Source of the DNA: CAZVFX01 sp964626565
Lineage (GTDB): Bacteria; Myxococcota_A; UBA9042; CAIXZC01
Assembly (NCBI GenBank): GCA_964626565.1
Contig: CAZVFX010000091.1
Coordinates: forward strand, 1-28,204
Direction of reading: 5' to 3'
Length of the DNA stretch: 28,204 nt
Position 1 is the stretch's first letter. Each line of letters starts with the position of its first letter. Below are positions 7,245-14,960 of the stretch, one piece after another. The notes under the pieces are model-generated. The model did not search any database. It had not been told where the DNA came from and was given only the letters and a program-made list of their open reading frames with translations. The translations under genes and the position numbers were made by a program.

Positions 7245-8842
7245 AGGGAAGTCTCTGCCAGTGTGCTGCACAGCTCTTCGTTTCCCAGCAGATCTTCGAG
7301 GCACACGGGACTTCGCCAGGTCCAATTGTGCGGCCCCACCGTGCCCGGGACGTTGACCCGATGCTCCGCCGGGTCTCCCGGCAGCAGCCCGAACGGGTCC
7401 AGGAGATCCTGCAGCATCACGACCGTGAACAAGGAGCGTCCCCGGGCAAGCCATCGGATCAACTCGAGTTCGAACTCGCCGGGGAGACGGTCCGGCGCGG
7501 AGCCTTCCTTCCCCAGCGTTCCCCAGAGCTGCCCGCGCTCATCCGGGTAGGCGGCCCACCAGCCCGCAAGAGTCTCCGAATCGTGAGTGGACAGGGTCGC
7601 CAACGAAAGGGGATCGTAGTCCGACGGTTGGATGAAACTGTGGTCCTCGTGCCAGCGTTTTTCCCAACGTTGCACCTTGAAGCCGCAGATTCCCAGCTCG
7701 CGCAGTGTCTCCCTGCACACCGGCGGGATGGTGCCGAGATCCTCGGCCAGAGGCAGCATGGTACTCGACTCCAGCATCATGGAAAGCAGGCGGCGGCCGT
7801 GGTCACCCCAGGCCCACTCCTCCTGCGGTTCGTAGCGGCCGTTCACCCCGGTAGTTTCGCTCAGAGGTATGGTCCAGATACGGAAGAACCCCACCACGTG
7901 GTCAATGCGGTAAAGATCGAAGTACCGTTGGGCCACCTCGAGGCGGGCTCGCCACCACGAGTAGTCTTGTCCGGCCAACACATCCCAGCGATAGGTCGGA
8001 AACCCCCAGTTCTGGCCCTCCTCCGCGTACATGTCGGGAGGGGCCCCGGCAGTCGTTTGCAGATTGAAGTAGGCCGGGTTCAACCAGACGTCCGCGCTGT
8101 CCCGGGACACGAGAATGGGAATGTCTCCCTTCAACAGGATGCCGTTGGCGTTGGCATAGCCCCTGGCCTCGCTGAGCTGGCGGTCCAGCAGCCACTGTTC
8201 GTAAAGGTGGAACGTGAGGCGCTCGTCGTGCTCCCGCGCGAACCGGTTCCGGGCCTCTCCACTGGAGAATTCTTCACCCCAGTCCTCCCACGAACGGTAT
8301 TCGCGATGTTCTTTGATCGTGCGGTAGATGAGATAGTCGTCCAGCCAGGAATTCGAATCCCTGAACTCAGCGAGCGCGGCCCGCAATGGGGGGCCGTCCG
8401 CCCGCCGGAACGCTTCCTCCAACAATGCACCCTTCTCCCGGCGCACCTGCAGGTAGTCGATGCGCGCCCCCTGGTTTAGGGTGGTTGACAGCCGGGCCAG
8501 CCGCTCGCATAAATCGGGGGCCGATGCAATTTCGTCCACCCGGTCAAGCGCGATATAGATGGGGTCCAGGGCAAATGCCGACAGTGCCGAATAGGGGACG
8601 GAATCGAGACCCATGTCGTTGATGGGCAATAACTGGATCACCGATGCTCCGATGCGCCGGCACCAGTCCACCAGCGGGTAGAGGTCGCCGATGTCCCCGA
8701 CCCCCGCGTCTCGTAGAGTGCGCAGCGAGAACAAAGGTGCGCAAATGCCGAACCTCTTCTTTACTCCAATTCGCTCCCAGTGGTCCTTGGTCGCCGCGTG
8801 CTCCAGAAACTGGGGAATCTCTCGGTCGTCGTTTTCGCTCAC
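7241..8842 (-). CDS. malQ: 4-alpha-glucanotransferase (amylomaltase, GH77)
   Basis: A 533-residue GH77 enzyme, full length for the short bacterial type. It transfers alpha-1,4-glucan segments in maltodextrin or glycogen metabolism in the cytoplasm. The start, RFGICAPLFSLRTLRDAGVGDIGDL, is the family's opening strand region. Catalytic residues are in place: nucleophile D314 in RIDHVVGF, acid/base E367 in LAEDLG, and D421 in THDSE. The start is GTG at 8842 with GGAGG 6 nt upstream. No glycogen or maltose genes sit beside it. It converges with the nitroreductase pair and shares a CTAG stop overlap with it. Confidence 0.95.
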   Translation of the reverse strand: MSENDDREIPQFLEHAATKDHWERIGVKKRFGICAPLFSLRTLRDAGVGDIGDLYPLVDWCRRIGASVIQLLPINDMGLDSVPYSALSAFALDPIYIALDRVDEIASAPDLCERLARLSTTLNQGARIDYLQVRREKGALLEEAFRRADGPPLRAALAEFRDSNSWLDDYLIYRTIKEHREYRSWEDWGEEFSSGEARNRFAREHDERLTFHLYEQWLLDRQLSEARGYANANGILLKGDIPILVSRDSADVWLNPAYFNLQTTAGAPPDMYAEEGQNWGFPTYRWDVLAGQDYSWWRARLEVAQRYFDLYRIDHVVGFFRIWTIPLSETTGVNGRYEPQEEWAWGDHGRRLLSMMLESSTMLPLAEDLGTIPPVCRETLRELGICGFKVQRWEKRWHEDHSFIQPSDYDPLSLATLSTHDSETLAGWWAAYPDERGQLWGTLGKEGSAPDRLPGEFELELIRWLARGRSLFTVVMLQDLLDPFGLLPGDPAEHRVNVPGTVGPHNWTWRSPVCLEDLLGNEELCSTLAETSL

Positions 8843-8875
8843 TACCTCCCTCCGCTGTCAGGCTCAGGCACCCCA

Positions 8876-8904
8876 TTTGTAGCAGTCGATGGAGTTGTTG
8901 TAAA
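8876..8904 (-). promoter_or_regulatory. Candidate promoter for malQ
   Basis: On the minus strand, TTTACA (8904-8899), a 17-nt spacer and TACAAA (8881-8876) lie 34 nt upstream of the GTG start. The -10 box is only a 4/6 match. Confidence 0.4.
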
Positions 8905-8949
8905 CGTTGAGAAGTCGTCATCGAGAGCCCTGTCGAGGGGTCCCCTTTC

Positions 8950-8977
8950 TTGCTTTCCTCAAGACCTAAAGTAATCT
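8950..8977 (+). promoter_or_regulatory. Possible promoter for the M74 endopeptidase gene
   Basis: TTGCTT (8950-8955), a 16-nt spacer and TAATCT (8972-8977) lie 30 nt upstream of the ATG at 9008. This is a moderate match only. Confidence 0.3.
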
Positions 8978-9007
8978 TGAAGGGGTTGTTAGTGAGGATT
9001 AGGTTTC

Positions 9008-9868
9008 ATGTTACGAACTGTAAGAAAGCTCTCGATTGCATTGTGGTTGCTGACGGTTTGCTGGTACTCGCCGGGCCGCGCGGATGAACGTCAGGAAGAC
9101 CCGCCGTTGTATGAGGACCTCCTGCTCAAGGAGATGGAGCAGGACCGGAAGAAGCCGAAGCCGGATTTTCCGTTCGACGACCTCGACATCGAAGACGATG
9201 TACCCTTTGGGGAGCAGGGCCAGGCGCTCGACTTCAACAAACCTGTGGTTGCTGAATGGGAGGCGTTTCTGGACGACACCCCCACTTTGTCGGTGGGCAG
9301 CCCGAGCAGAGGGAAGCTGCGCCACGGTAGAAAGCTGGCCAAAGAGGGCGTGGGCTATGTACGCAAGAACGACAAAGCCGCGTTCGGCACCAACGAATCA
9401 GTCGCTATCATTATCTGGCTGGCCATCAGAATGCACGCTGTCTACCCCGGCACGGTCCCCATGGTCGTAGGAGACATAAGTGCTGAAGGGGGGCGGAAGC
9501 TGCCGCCCCACGCATCACATCAAAGCGGCAGGGACGTGGACCTGGGGTACTACTTCAAGGACAATCAGTACTTGAGGCGGTTCAAGAACGTCTCTCGTGA
9601 CACCATGGACGCGGAGAAGAACTGGACCCTCATTGAATTGATGCTCTCCACCCAGAAGGTGCAATACCTGTTTATCGATCGGCGGCTGCATAAACCACTC
9701 TACAAGGAAGCCCTGAATCGCGGCTGGAGCGAAGAGGAACTTAAAGAGCTGTTCGAGGCGCCCATGGGCGCCCGGCACAAGCATGGAATTATCCGCCATC
9801 AAAAAGGGCACGTGCACCATCTGCACGTGCGGTTCACCTGCCCCGAAAGCGACGAGGATTGCAAGTAG
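9008..9868 (+). CDS. Penicillin-insensitive murein endopeptidase, M74 (MepA-like)
   Basis: A 286-residue exported protein with a signal peptide at 1-25 and an acidic linker at about 26-95. The LAS-type metallopeptidase core has the zinc-site motif HASHQSGRDVDLG (H171, D178) and C-terminal HHLHVRF (H271/H273). These match MepA, which cuts the D-Ala-meso-DAP cross-links of peptidoglycan and is not blocked by beta-lactams. The N-terminal extension of about 70 acidic residues before the core is longer than in E. coli MepA. The ATG at 9008 follows GAGGATTAGG. It is probably cotranscribed with the membrane protein 54 nt downstream, for which I see no promoter. Confidence 0.88.
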   Translation: MLRTVRKLSIALWLLTVCWYSPGRADERQEDPPLYEDLLLKEMEQDRKKPKPDFPFDDLDIEDDVPFGEQGQALDFNKPVVAEWEAFLDDTPTLSVGSPSRGKLRHGRKLAKEGVGYVRKNDKAAFGTNESVAIIIWLAIRMHAVYPGTVPMVVGDISAEGGRKLPPHASHQSGRDVDLGYYFKDNQYLRRFKNVSRDTMDAEKNWTLIELMLSTQKVQYLFIDRRLHKPLYKEALNRGWSEEELKELFEAPMGARHKHGIIRHQKGHVHHLHVRFTCPESDEDCK

Positions 9869-9922
9869 GTGGCAGGAAAGGATAGGCTGTAGGCGGTAGG
9901 AACAGCTGGTGAAAGGCGGACC
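9869..9922. other. Short simple-sequence spacer
   Basis: This spacer contains the quasi-repeat GGCTGTAGGCGGTAGG, a short reiterated G/T/A motif between two genes on the same strand. The end holds the AAAGGCGG ribosome site of the next gene. Confidence 0.4.
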
Positions 9923-12481
9923 GTGATCATACTAAACATCTTACTGGGAATGCTGTTGACGGTGGTGGTCCTGCTTGTCCCGGGAGCCTTGCTGGCCCGC
10001 ACCCTGCTGGTGGACCGGGACCGGGAGAAGCGAGGCCTCGATCCGGTGGAATGGCTCACCTGGTCGCTGGCGTACGGCATTGCGGGCGTGGGCTCTCTAA
10101 CGTTCATACTGGTTGCGTTCCTCGGCATCTTCACACGCATCTTCGTGTCCGCCTGGCTGTATACCGGCGTTGCTTTGGTGCTGTCCGCACTTGTAGCCGC
10201 CTGGCTTTGGTGGTTGCACGGGCAACCAGATTTCGGGAAGGTGGCCAAACGACTGCTGTCCGCAGCAACCTGGAAGAAGTGGGTCAGGTCTGCGCCCCTG
10301 TCTCGCTGGGTCCTGCTGCTGGGCCTGGCTGTCTTTGCCGTATATTTGCTCAATTTCAACCGGCAGGCTTTTGACGAAGAGCGATGCCTCATCAGAGCTG
10401 CAGTCCTGCCGGTACACAACTACCTGAGCGCGGATACCCCGATGTCGTGGATGCTGCCCGAAAGTGCGGTGGAGAACAACGCGTTTCTCCATTGGAATGG
10501 TGGGCAACGGCTGGGGAGCGCCCTGTTTTCCGGACTCACGCTGTCGCTGTTCGGATTCTCCGGGTTTCGTATCGCCTACGCCCTGACGGGGCTGCTGATC
10601 TTCCTCGGCTCGTTTTTGGCCGCCAGAGAGGTCACCGGCCGCCCCGGCGCGGCTCTCTTCGGCGCAGCGGCCCTGGCGCTTAGCCCCTACCTGCTCCAAA
10701 TCGATGTTTTTGACGAGAATCTGCTGGCGTGTGCGGTTTCCGCCCTGGCAATTCCGCTACTGCTGAGAAAGCCCCGGGATATCGTTGGAGCGGCCGCACT
10801 GGTGGCCCTGCTGGTGGGAGTGCGCCACGTTGCCGTGCTCTGGTACCCGGCCATCGCAGCCCACCTCTGGTTGTCCGGGAAAAAGGGGAGAAGAGGGGGA
10901 GTCGAACTGGCCGCCTTCGGAATGTTGTCCCTACTGTTCTTGAGCCCCTACATCTACAAGCATGCTCGGGATATCCCCCTCTATTCAGTGCCCTACGAGT
11001 CTTTTCTCTCCAACCCTCCGGCTCTACACTCTTTCTTCGGGGCTGAGTTCTCCTACCGCGGGCTCCTGAACTGGCCCTTCGTAGAGCATATGGTCCGCTC
11101 GCCATTCTCTCCACTGCCGCCGGCCTTGGGCTTTCCCGTGGCCATCGCCGATCGCTTCGGCGTCCTTCTGACAGGACTGCTCCTGACCGGCTTTCTCTGG
11201 TGCACAAAACAACAGGGACGGGGGGCGTCCGAAAAGCGGGGACGGGGGGCCGCAGAAAAGCGGGGACGGGGGGCGTTAATTCTGCTGGGTCTGCACCTCC
11301 CCGTAGCCTTGGTTCTGGCGGTCCAATCCAACTGGGTGGAGCCCGCCAAGATGTTCATCCTGGTTACGGTGATGGCCCCCTTTGCAGTATGGTTGGCAGG
11401 TGGCATTGCTTGGATTATGGACCGAGACGCCAAGGTATGGGTGCGCCTGGTTGCACCCGCGGGCGCCTGCCTGATCGTGTGGGGGGCGGTGGGGCTTGCC
11501 ACCCGGGCCGATTACCCGGTGGATCAACGCAACTTCGACTATCGAAAGGAATACCTCCGGAGTTTCCGCCAGGCCATGCTGGACGAACTGCCCGTCTACG
11601 TGGAGACCCGGCGGGCCCAGTTGTCAGACCGCAACCTGCTGCCATCTCTCAAAAACCTGTCACTGCTGAAGTCGCCGAAAGGGCTGGGCCTGCGTATGCG
11701 TCACCTGGTTGGCGACCTGTCCGCCCCCGATGTGGACGACATGGTGGAGCCCGATGCCAACAAGTTCAGACGCCTCCTCGGTTTCGACAAGCTCATGCAT
11801 TTTCCGGTCACCTCCATGCGGGAGACCACCACGTTTGCGGTTGGTGCAGACCCGCTACCCACCGATTTCCCCAGAGTCACCCTATCCATGGATCTCTCTC
11901 TTCCGCTGGTGGGAAGAGAAGGGTTTGCGTCGGTGGAGGCCCCTCAAGCTGCGCTGCCGAGGCCCACGGTCGAACGCGCCTTGATCATTCGGGGACTGGA
12001 CATTGCGTGGGCCAAGCGCAAGGCCAACCTTATGGTGGTAGCCAGCGAGCCCGGCGTCTTTGCCGCCATGCTCATGTTCGAGCCGGCCGCTGATGCGCGA
12101 GGATTGGAGCCGCCGTTCAGCCCCGGAGCCGCGTCGGACGGTTATCTGCCGTCCGGAAGGACCGGGCGTGACGTCTACAGCAGGCCCGGGGGGTTTGACC
12201 CGATGCAGGGCGGTTTCCCGACTCCGGAGGAGCTGGCGAAGACCATTGGCCCCATAGCGCTCATGCGACCCTTTGATGGGGTGGAATCCAACGACGAAGT
12301 ATCGGTCGTTGATTGGCCGGAAGGTGCTCCGCCCACAGTGAGACTGGACCTGCCGGAAGGCTCTCTCCTGGTACTGGAGGAGCTTACCAGCTTCGCCCCC
12401 AACTTGAGCTTTGCCTGGTATCTTACCGCCGGTTCCCCCGGCACCCTCGACACAAGCCTTCCCACCGCACGCGGGATGTAG
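9923..12481 (+). CDS. Large polytopic membrane protein, probable GT-C-type glycosyltransferase
   Basis: An 852-residue protein. The first ~530 residues hold roughly 10-12 hydrophobic segments (e.g. 2-28, 49-73, 77-98, 128-144, 215-235, 240-260, 285-305, 330-345, 411-427, 470-500, 508-525). An acidic FDEER after the fourth segment (about 150-154) is placed like the first-loop Asp/Glu motif of GT-C lipid-linked sugar transferases. The C-terminal ~310 residues are non-membrane and unrecognised. The start is GTG at 9923 with AAAGGCGG upstream. The glycosyltransferases just beyond 13 kb support an envelope-glycan role. Residues 431-450 are encoded by an in-frame G-rich repeat cluster. The family call rests on topology only. 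Confidence 0.6.
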   Translation: MIILNILLGMLLTVVVLLVPGALLARTLLVDRDREKRGLDPVEWLTWSLAYGIAGVGSLTFILVAFLGIFTRIFVSAWLYTGVALVLSALVAAWLWWLHGQPDFGKVAKRLLSAATWKKWVRSAPLSRWVLLLGLAVFAVYLLNFNRQAFDEERCLIRAAVLPVHNYLSADTPMSWMLPESAVENNAFLHWNGGQRLGSALFSGLTLSLFGFSGFRIAYALTGLLIFLGSFLAAREVTGRPGAALFGAAALALSPYLLQIDVFDENLLACAVSALAIPLLLRKPRDIVGAAALVALLVGVRHVAVLWYPAIAAHLWLSGKKGRRGGVELAAFGMLSLLFLSPYIYKHARDIPLYSVPYESFLSNPPALHSFFGAEFSYRGLLNWPFVEHMVRSPFSPLPPALGFPVAIADRFGVLLTGLLLTGFLWCTKQQGRGASEKRGRGAAEKRGRGALILLGLHLPVALVLAVQSNWVEPAKMFILVTVMAPFAVWLAGGIAWIMDRDAKVWVRLVAPAGACLIVWGAVGLATRADYPVDQRNFDYRKEYLRSFRQAMLDELPVYVETRRAQLSDRNLLPSLKNLSLLKSPKGLGLRMRHLVGDLSAPDVDDMVEPDANKFRRLLGFDKLMHFPVTSMRETTTFAVGADPLPTDFPRVTLSMDLSLPLVGREGFASVEAPQAALPRPTVERALIIRGLDIAWAKRKANLMVVASEPGVFAAMLMFEPAADARGLEPPFSPGAASDGYLPSGRTGRDVYSRPGGFDPMQGGFPTPEELAKTIGPIALMRPFDGVESNDEVSVVDWPEGAPPTVRLDLPEGSLLVLEELTSFAPNLSFAWYLTAGSPGTLDTSLPTARGM
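11215..11275 (+). repeat. G-rich 24-bp repeat cluster A (3 copies, inside a CDS)
   Basis: Cores are at 11215-11227 (GGGACGGGGGGCG), 11239-11250 and 11263-11275, with exact 24-nt spacing separated by GAAAAGCG-type linkers. The cluster is in frame in the membrane-protein gene and encodes G-R-G-A-(S/A)-E-K-R repeats. The same core recurs near the RAYT transposase. Confidence 0.9.
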
Positions 12482-12519
12482 TTGCTGATAGCTGATAGCC
12501 CAATGCCGAGGGCAGTTCG
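12482..12519. other. Short simple-sequence spacer
   Basis: Contains GCTGATAGCTGATAG, a perfect short tandem repeat, between the ends of two convergent genes. No terminator hairpin with a T-run is visible. Confidence 0.4.
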
Positions 12520-12909
12520 CTAGTCCTTCGGCTTATCCGAAATCCGGAGCGAGCACTCCTCTTTCCAGTGCCCTTCGTCGCCGCCCAAGCAGGAATCGGC
12601 CACGGCTCCCTCATCCATTGTGAAATCCACCTTCTTTCTCGATCCGCCCGCCACCGCGTTGCCGCACAGCGGCACTTTGGCGATCTCCTTCTTGGTCTCG
12701 TTGTGCACCAGCGCGACCTCGACGCATTTGCTTGCCAGACCGTCGGGGTTGGCGTTGTCATACGAACAACTGCCCCTTCCCGAGTTTTCAATGCCGCAAC
12801 TCACCTTGACGTTGGCCCCCTCGTCGCCCTTCTTGCCGCACCCGGCAGTCGGAAGCGCCAACAAACCGAGCACGAGCGCAACTGCCAGCGGCCTAACCTG
12901 CATCATCAT
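12520..12909 (-). CDS. Small Cys-rich lipoprotein of unknown function
   Basis: A 129-residue predicted lipoprotein with hydrophobic signal MMMQVRPLAVALVLGLLALP and lipobox TAGC, followed by Gly-Lys-Lys. The mature domain has six Cys (in VSCGI, GSCSYD, SKCVE, PLCGN, DSCLG and EECSL), consistent with three disulfides in a small beta-rich periplasmic domain. The ATG at 12909 is chosen because GGAGG lies 6 nt upstream; the in-frame GTG at 12915 would abut the Shine-Dalgarno. No family was recognised. It is transcribed away from the GT2 gene. Confidence 0.8.
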   Translation of the reverse strand: MMMQVRPLAVALVLGLLALPTAGCGKKGDEGANVKVSCGIENSGRGSCSYDNANPDGLASKCVEVALVHNETKKEIAKVPLCGNAVAGGSRKKVDFTMDEGAVADSCLGGDEGHWKEECSLRISDKPKD

Positions 12910-12943
12910 CTTCACCCTCCCTGGTCAACGGCAATGGAACACA

Positions 12944-12972
12944 ATTATCATTTATCAATTTTCAATTTTCAA
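12944..12972 (-). promoter_or_regulatory. Candidate promoter for the Cys-rich lipoprotein gene
   Basis: On the minus strand, TTGAAA (12972-12967), a 17-nt spacer and GATAAT (12949-12944) lie 35 nt upstream of the ATG. The boxes fall inside an AT-rich TCAATTT tandem repeat. Confidence 0.5.
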
Positions 12973-12975
12973 TTC
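12955..12975. repeat. TCAATTT short tandem repeat in divergent intergenic region
   Basis: Three successive TCAATTT/TCAATTC units (period 7) form the centre of the AT-rich spacer between the divergent lipoprotein and GT2 genes. They carry candidate promoter boxes for both. Confidence 0.7.
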
Positions 12976-12987
12976 TCTTGATATATT
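12959..12987 (+). promoter_or_regulatory. Possible promoter for the GT2-GT4 pair
   Basis: TTTTCA (12959-12964), a 17-nt spacer and TATATT (12982-12987) lie 24 nt before the ATG at 13012. The -35 match is weak (4/6). Confidence 0.35.
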
Positions 12988-13011
12988 CCGGGCGTCTGAC
13001 CGAGGAGTACT

Positions 13012-13743
13012 ATGTATCGCGGACTTTCAGTATCAGTAGTCATACCGGCCTACAACGAAGAGCGATTCATCGCCGACACGCTGCAGCAGATTCCGGAGTT
13101 TGTCGACGACGTCGTCATGGTAGACGACTCCAGCCGGGATCGCACGGTGCCCGCGGCCGAAGAGACCGGCGACAGCCGGGTGCGCATTGTCCGGCACACC
13201 ACCAACCGCGGAGTCGGAGGCGCCATCCTTACCGGCTATCGCGAGGTGCTCACCAACGGCGCCCACGTGGCCGTCGTCATGGCCGGGGACGGCCAGATGG
13301 ATCCGGAGGACCTGCCCCGGCTGCTGGACCCCATCGCCGAGGGGCGGGCCGACTACGTAAAGGGCAACCGTTTCCTGCACCTCAAAACCTTCCGCAACAT
13401 GCCGGCGGTGCGTCTACTGGGTAACCTCGGCCTGTCCCTTCTTACCCGCGTCAGCTCCGGATACCGCCACATCATGGACTCTCAGTGCGGCTATACTGCA
13501 GTGACGACTGAGGCGCTCAGGCGGATGGACTTCTCCCGGGTCTACCCACGGTACGGCTTCCCCAACGACTTCCTCGCCCACCTTCACACCCTGGGATGCC
13601 GGGTAGGGCAGGTGAAGGTGAGGGCAATCTACGAAGGGCAGAACTCGGGGATAAATCCACTCCTTTCGGTGGCTCCCCTCAGCTATGTGCTGCTGCGCTC
13701 TCTGGTTTTGCGGAAGCGCCGGGAGACGGGGACCCTATCGTGA
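13012..13743 (+). CDS. Family 2 glycosyltransferase (DPM1-like)
   Basis: A 243-residue GT-A fold enzyme. It opens with SVVIPAYNEERFI, then VVMVDDSSRDRT (nucleotide-binding Asp pair), NRGVGGAILTGY and VVMAGDGQMDPEDLPRLL (metal-binding D-x-D-like region). This order is standard for polyprenyl-phosphate mannosyl/glucosyltransferases and related GT2 enzymes. There is no C-terminal membrane domain, so it is probably a soluble or membrane-associated enzyme using NDP-sugar. The ATG at 13012 has GAGGAG 4 nt upstream. Its stop overlaps the GTG of the GT4 gene, so the two are likely coupled. The acceptor cannot be read from the sequence. Confidence 0.9.
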   Translation: MYRGLSVSVVIPAYNEERFIADTLQQIPEFVDDVVMVDDSSRDRTVPAAEETGDSRVRIVRHTTNRGVGGAILTGYREVLTNGAHVAVVMAGDGQMDPEDLPRLLDPIAEGRADYVKGNRFLHLKTFRNMPAVRLLGNLGLSLLTRVSSGYRHIMDSQCGYTAVTTEALRRMDFSRVYPRYGFPNDFLAHLHTLGCRVGQVKVRAIYEGQNSGINPLLSVAPLSYVLLRSLVLRKRRETGTLS

Positions 13744-14936
13744 GAATACTGGTACTCACCACCTCCTACCCTGCGACTCCGGGGGACTACCGGGGCAGCT
13801 TCGTACGGGACCTGGCTCTGGCTCTGGCAGATCGTGGCCATGAAATCACCGTCATGGCGCCCCATCCGGGCGGGCAAGCCGTGGCCGAAGATAAGGGCTC
13901 AGGTGTAACCGTTGAGAGGGTAAGCTCCAGCCCTCTCGGGGGAGCGACTCTTTTCGGTCGCTTCGGTGTAGTCGAAACCCTGAAAAGCGAGCCCTGGCGA
14001 CTTGCGGAACTGCCTTTCTCGCTCACGGCATACTGCTTGCGTGCCGCGTGGGCTGTGCGGAACCACGATCTGGTGGTGGCCAACTGGCTGGTCCCCTGCG
14101 GCCTCATCGCCGCGTCTTTAGCCCGGTTGCCGCGGGGCAAGCCGGTGGTGGTCGTGGAACACGGGGGTGGAGTTAGATTGCTGAACCGCGTTCCGGGCGG
14201 CTCGCGACTGCTGTCATTCATCGCCCGCCACCTCACCGCGGTGCAATTCGTCGCCAGGGGGCAGCGTGATGCCTCCCTCGACATGCTCGACTGGTCCGAC
14301 CGAGATCATCTCGCGGGGCGCTCGTTCACCTTCCCGGTGCCTGTGGCAGATGCCCCGGGGCTCAGGAGCGACGCGCCCAAGCGTTTCTATTTCCCGCCCT
14401 TGAAACTGTTGTTTGCCGGGAGGATGGTCGACGTCAAAGGGCCCTTGCTTCTGCTCAAGTCTTTCGCCCGGACCCGCAACTGTGTGCTCCACATGGTGGG
14501 TGACGGCCCGCTCAAGGAAGAGGTGGAGAGCTACATCAACGACCAATACCTGTCGGAACGGGTGACCCTTCACGGCGAATTGACCCGCCACAGCCTCTCG
14601 ACTCTGTACGCCCAGTGCGATGTGCTCGTAGTTCCTTCACAAGCGGGTTCCAACCGGCTGAGTGAGGGCGTGCCCCGGGTGTTGATGGAAGGGATGGCCG
14701 CAGGCCTGGTTCCTGTAGTCGCAGCAACCGGCGGCATGCCCGACGTCGTCCGCCACGGTTCCAACGGTATGGTCTTTACGCCCGGGGGGTCCGTAGAATT
14801 GTCCCAGGCTCTGAAGAAACTATCGAGCATGGGTAAGAAGATGGCCCGCATGGCCCGGGAGAGTGAGAAGACCGCGGCTCGCTACACTTTCACGCGCATG
14901 TTCGACTCCTGGAAGAAATTCGTACCGGAAATCTGA
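13740..14936 (+). CDS. Family 4 glycosyltransferase (GT-B)
   Basis: A 398-residue retaining GT-B enzyme. The N-terminal acceptor domain begins VRILVLTTSYPATPGDYRG and continues FVRDLALALADRGHEITVMAPH. The C-terminal donor domain has LLFAGRMVDVKGPLLLLKSF and the E-x7-E motif (E309 and E317 in SEGVPRVLMEGMAAG). The GTG at 13740 forms a GTGA overlap with the GT2 stop. A longer frame starting further upstream only overlaps the GT2 gene and is unlikely. It probably acts with the GT2 enzyme in building a surface glycan or glycolipid. Confidence 0.9.
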   Translation: MRILVLTTSYPATPGDYRGSFVRDLALALADRGHEITVMAPHPGGQAVAEDKGSGVTVERVSSSPLGGATLFGRFGVVETLKSEPWRLAELPFSLTAYCLRAAWAVRNHDLVVANWLVPCGLIAASLARLPRGKPVVVVEHGGGVRLLNRVPGGSRLLSFIARHLTAVQFVARGQRDASLDMLDWSDRDHLAGRSFTFPVPVADAPGLRSDAPKRFYFPPLKLLFAGRMVDVKGPLLLLKSFARTRNCVLHMVGDGPLKEEVESYINDQYLSERVTLHGELTRHSLSTLYAQCDVLVVPSQAGSNRLSEGVPRVLMEGMAAGLVPVVAATGGMPDVVRHGSNGMVFTPGGSVELSQALKKLSSMGKKMARMARESEKTAARYTFTRMFDSWKKFVPEI

Positions 14937-14960
14937 AAAGCGGCCTTCAGCGGTCAGCTC

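Noticed and set aside
7328..8479. 383-residue plus-strand frame
   Set aside because: It lies antisense to malQ, whose catalytic residues are all present. The frame is open only because of GC-rich codon bias.
8930..8950. AGGGG-TCCCCT followed by T-rich sequence as a terminator
   Set aside because: The arms leave no loop and the T-run is broken, so an intrinsic terminator is not supported.
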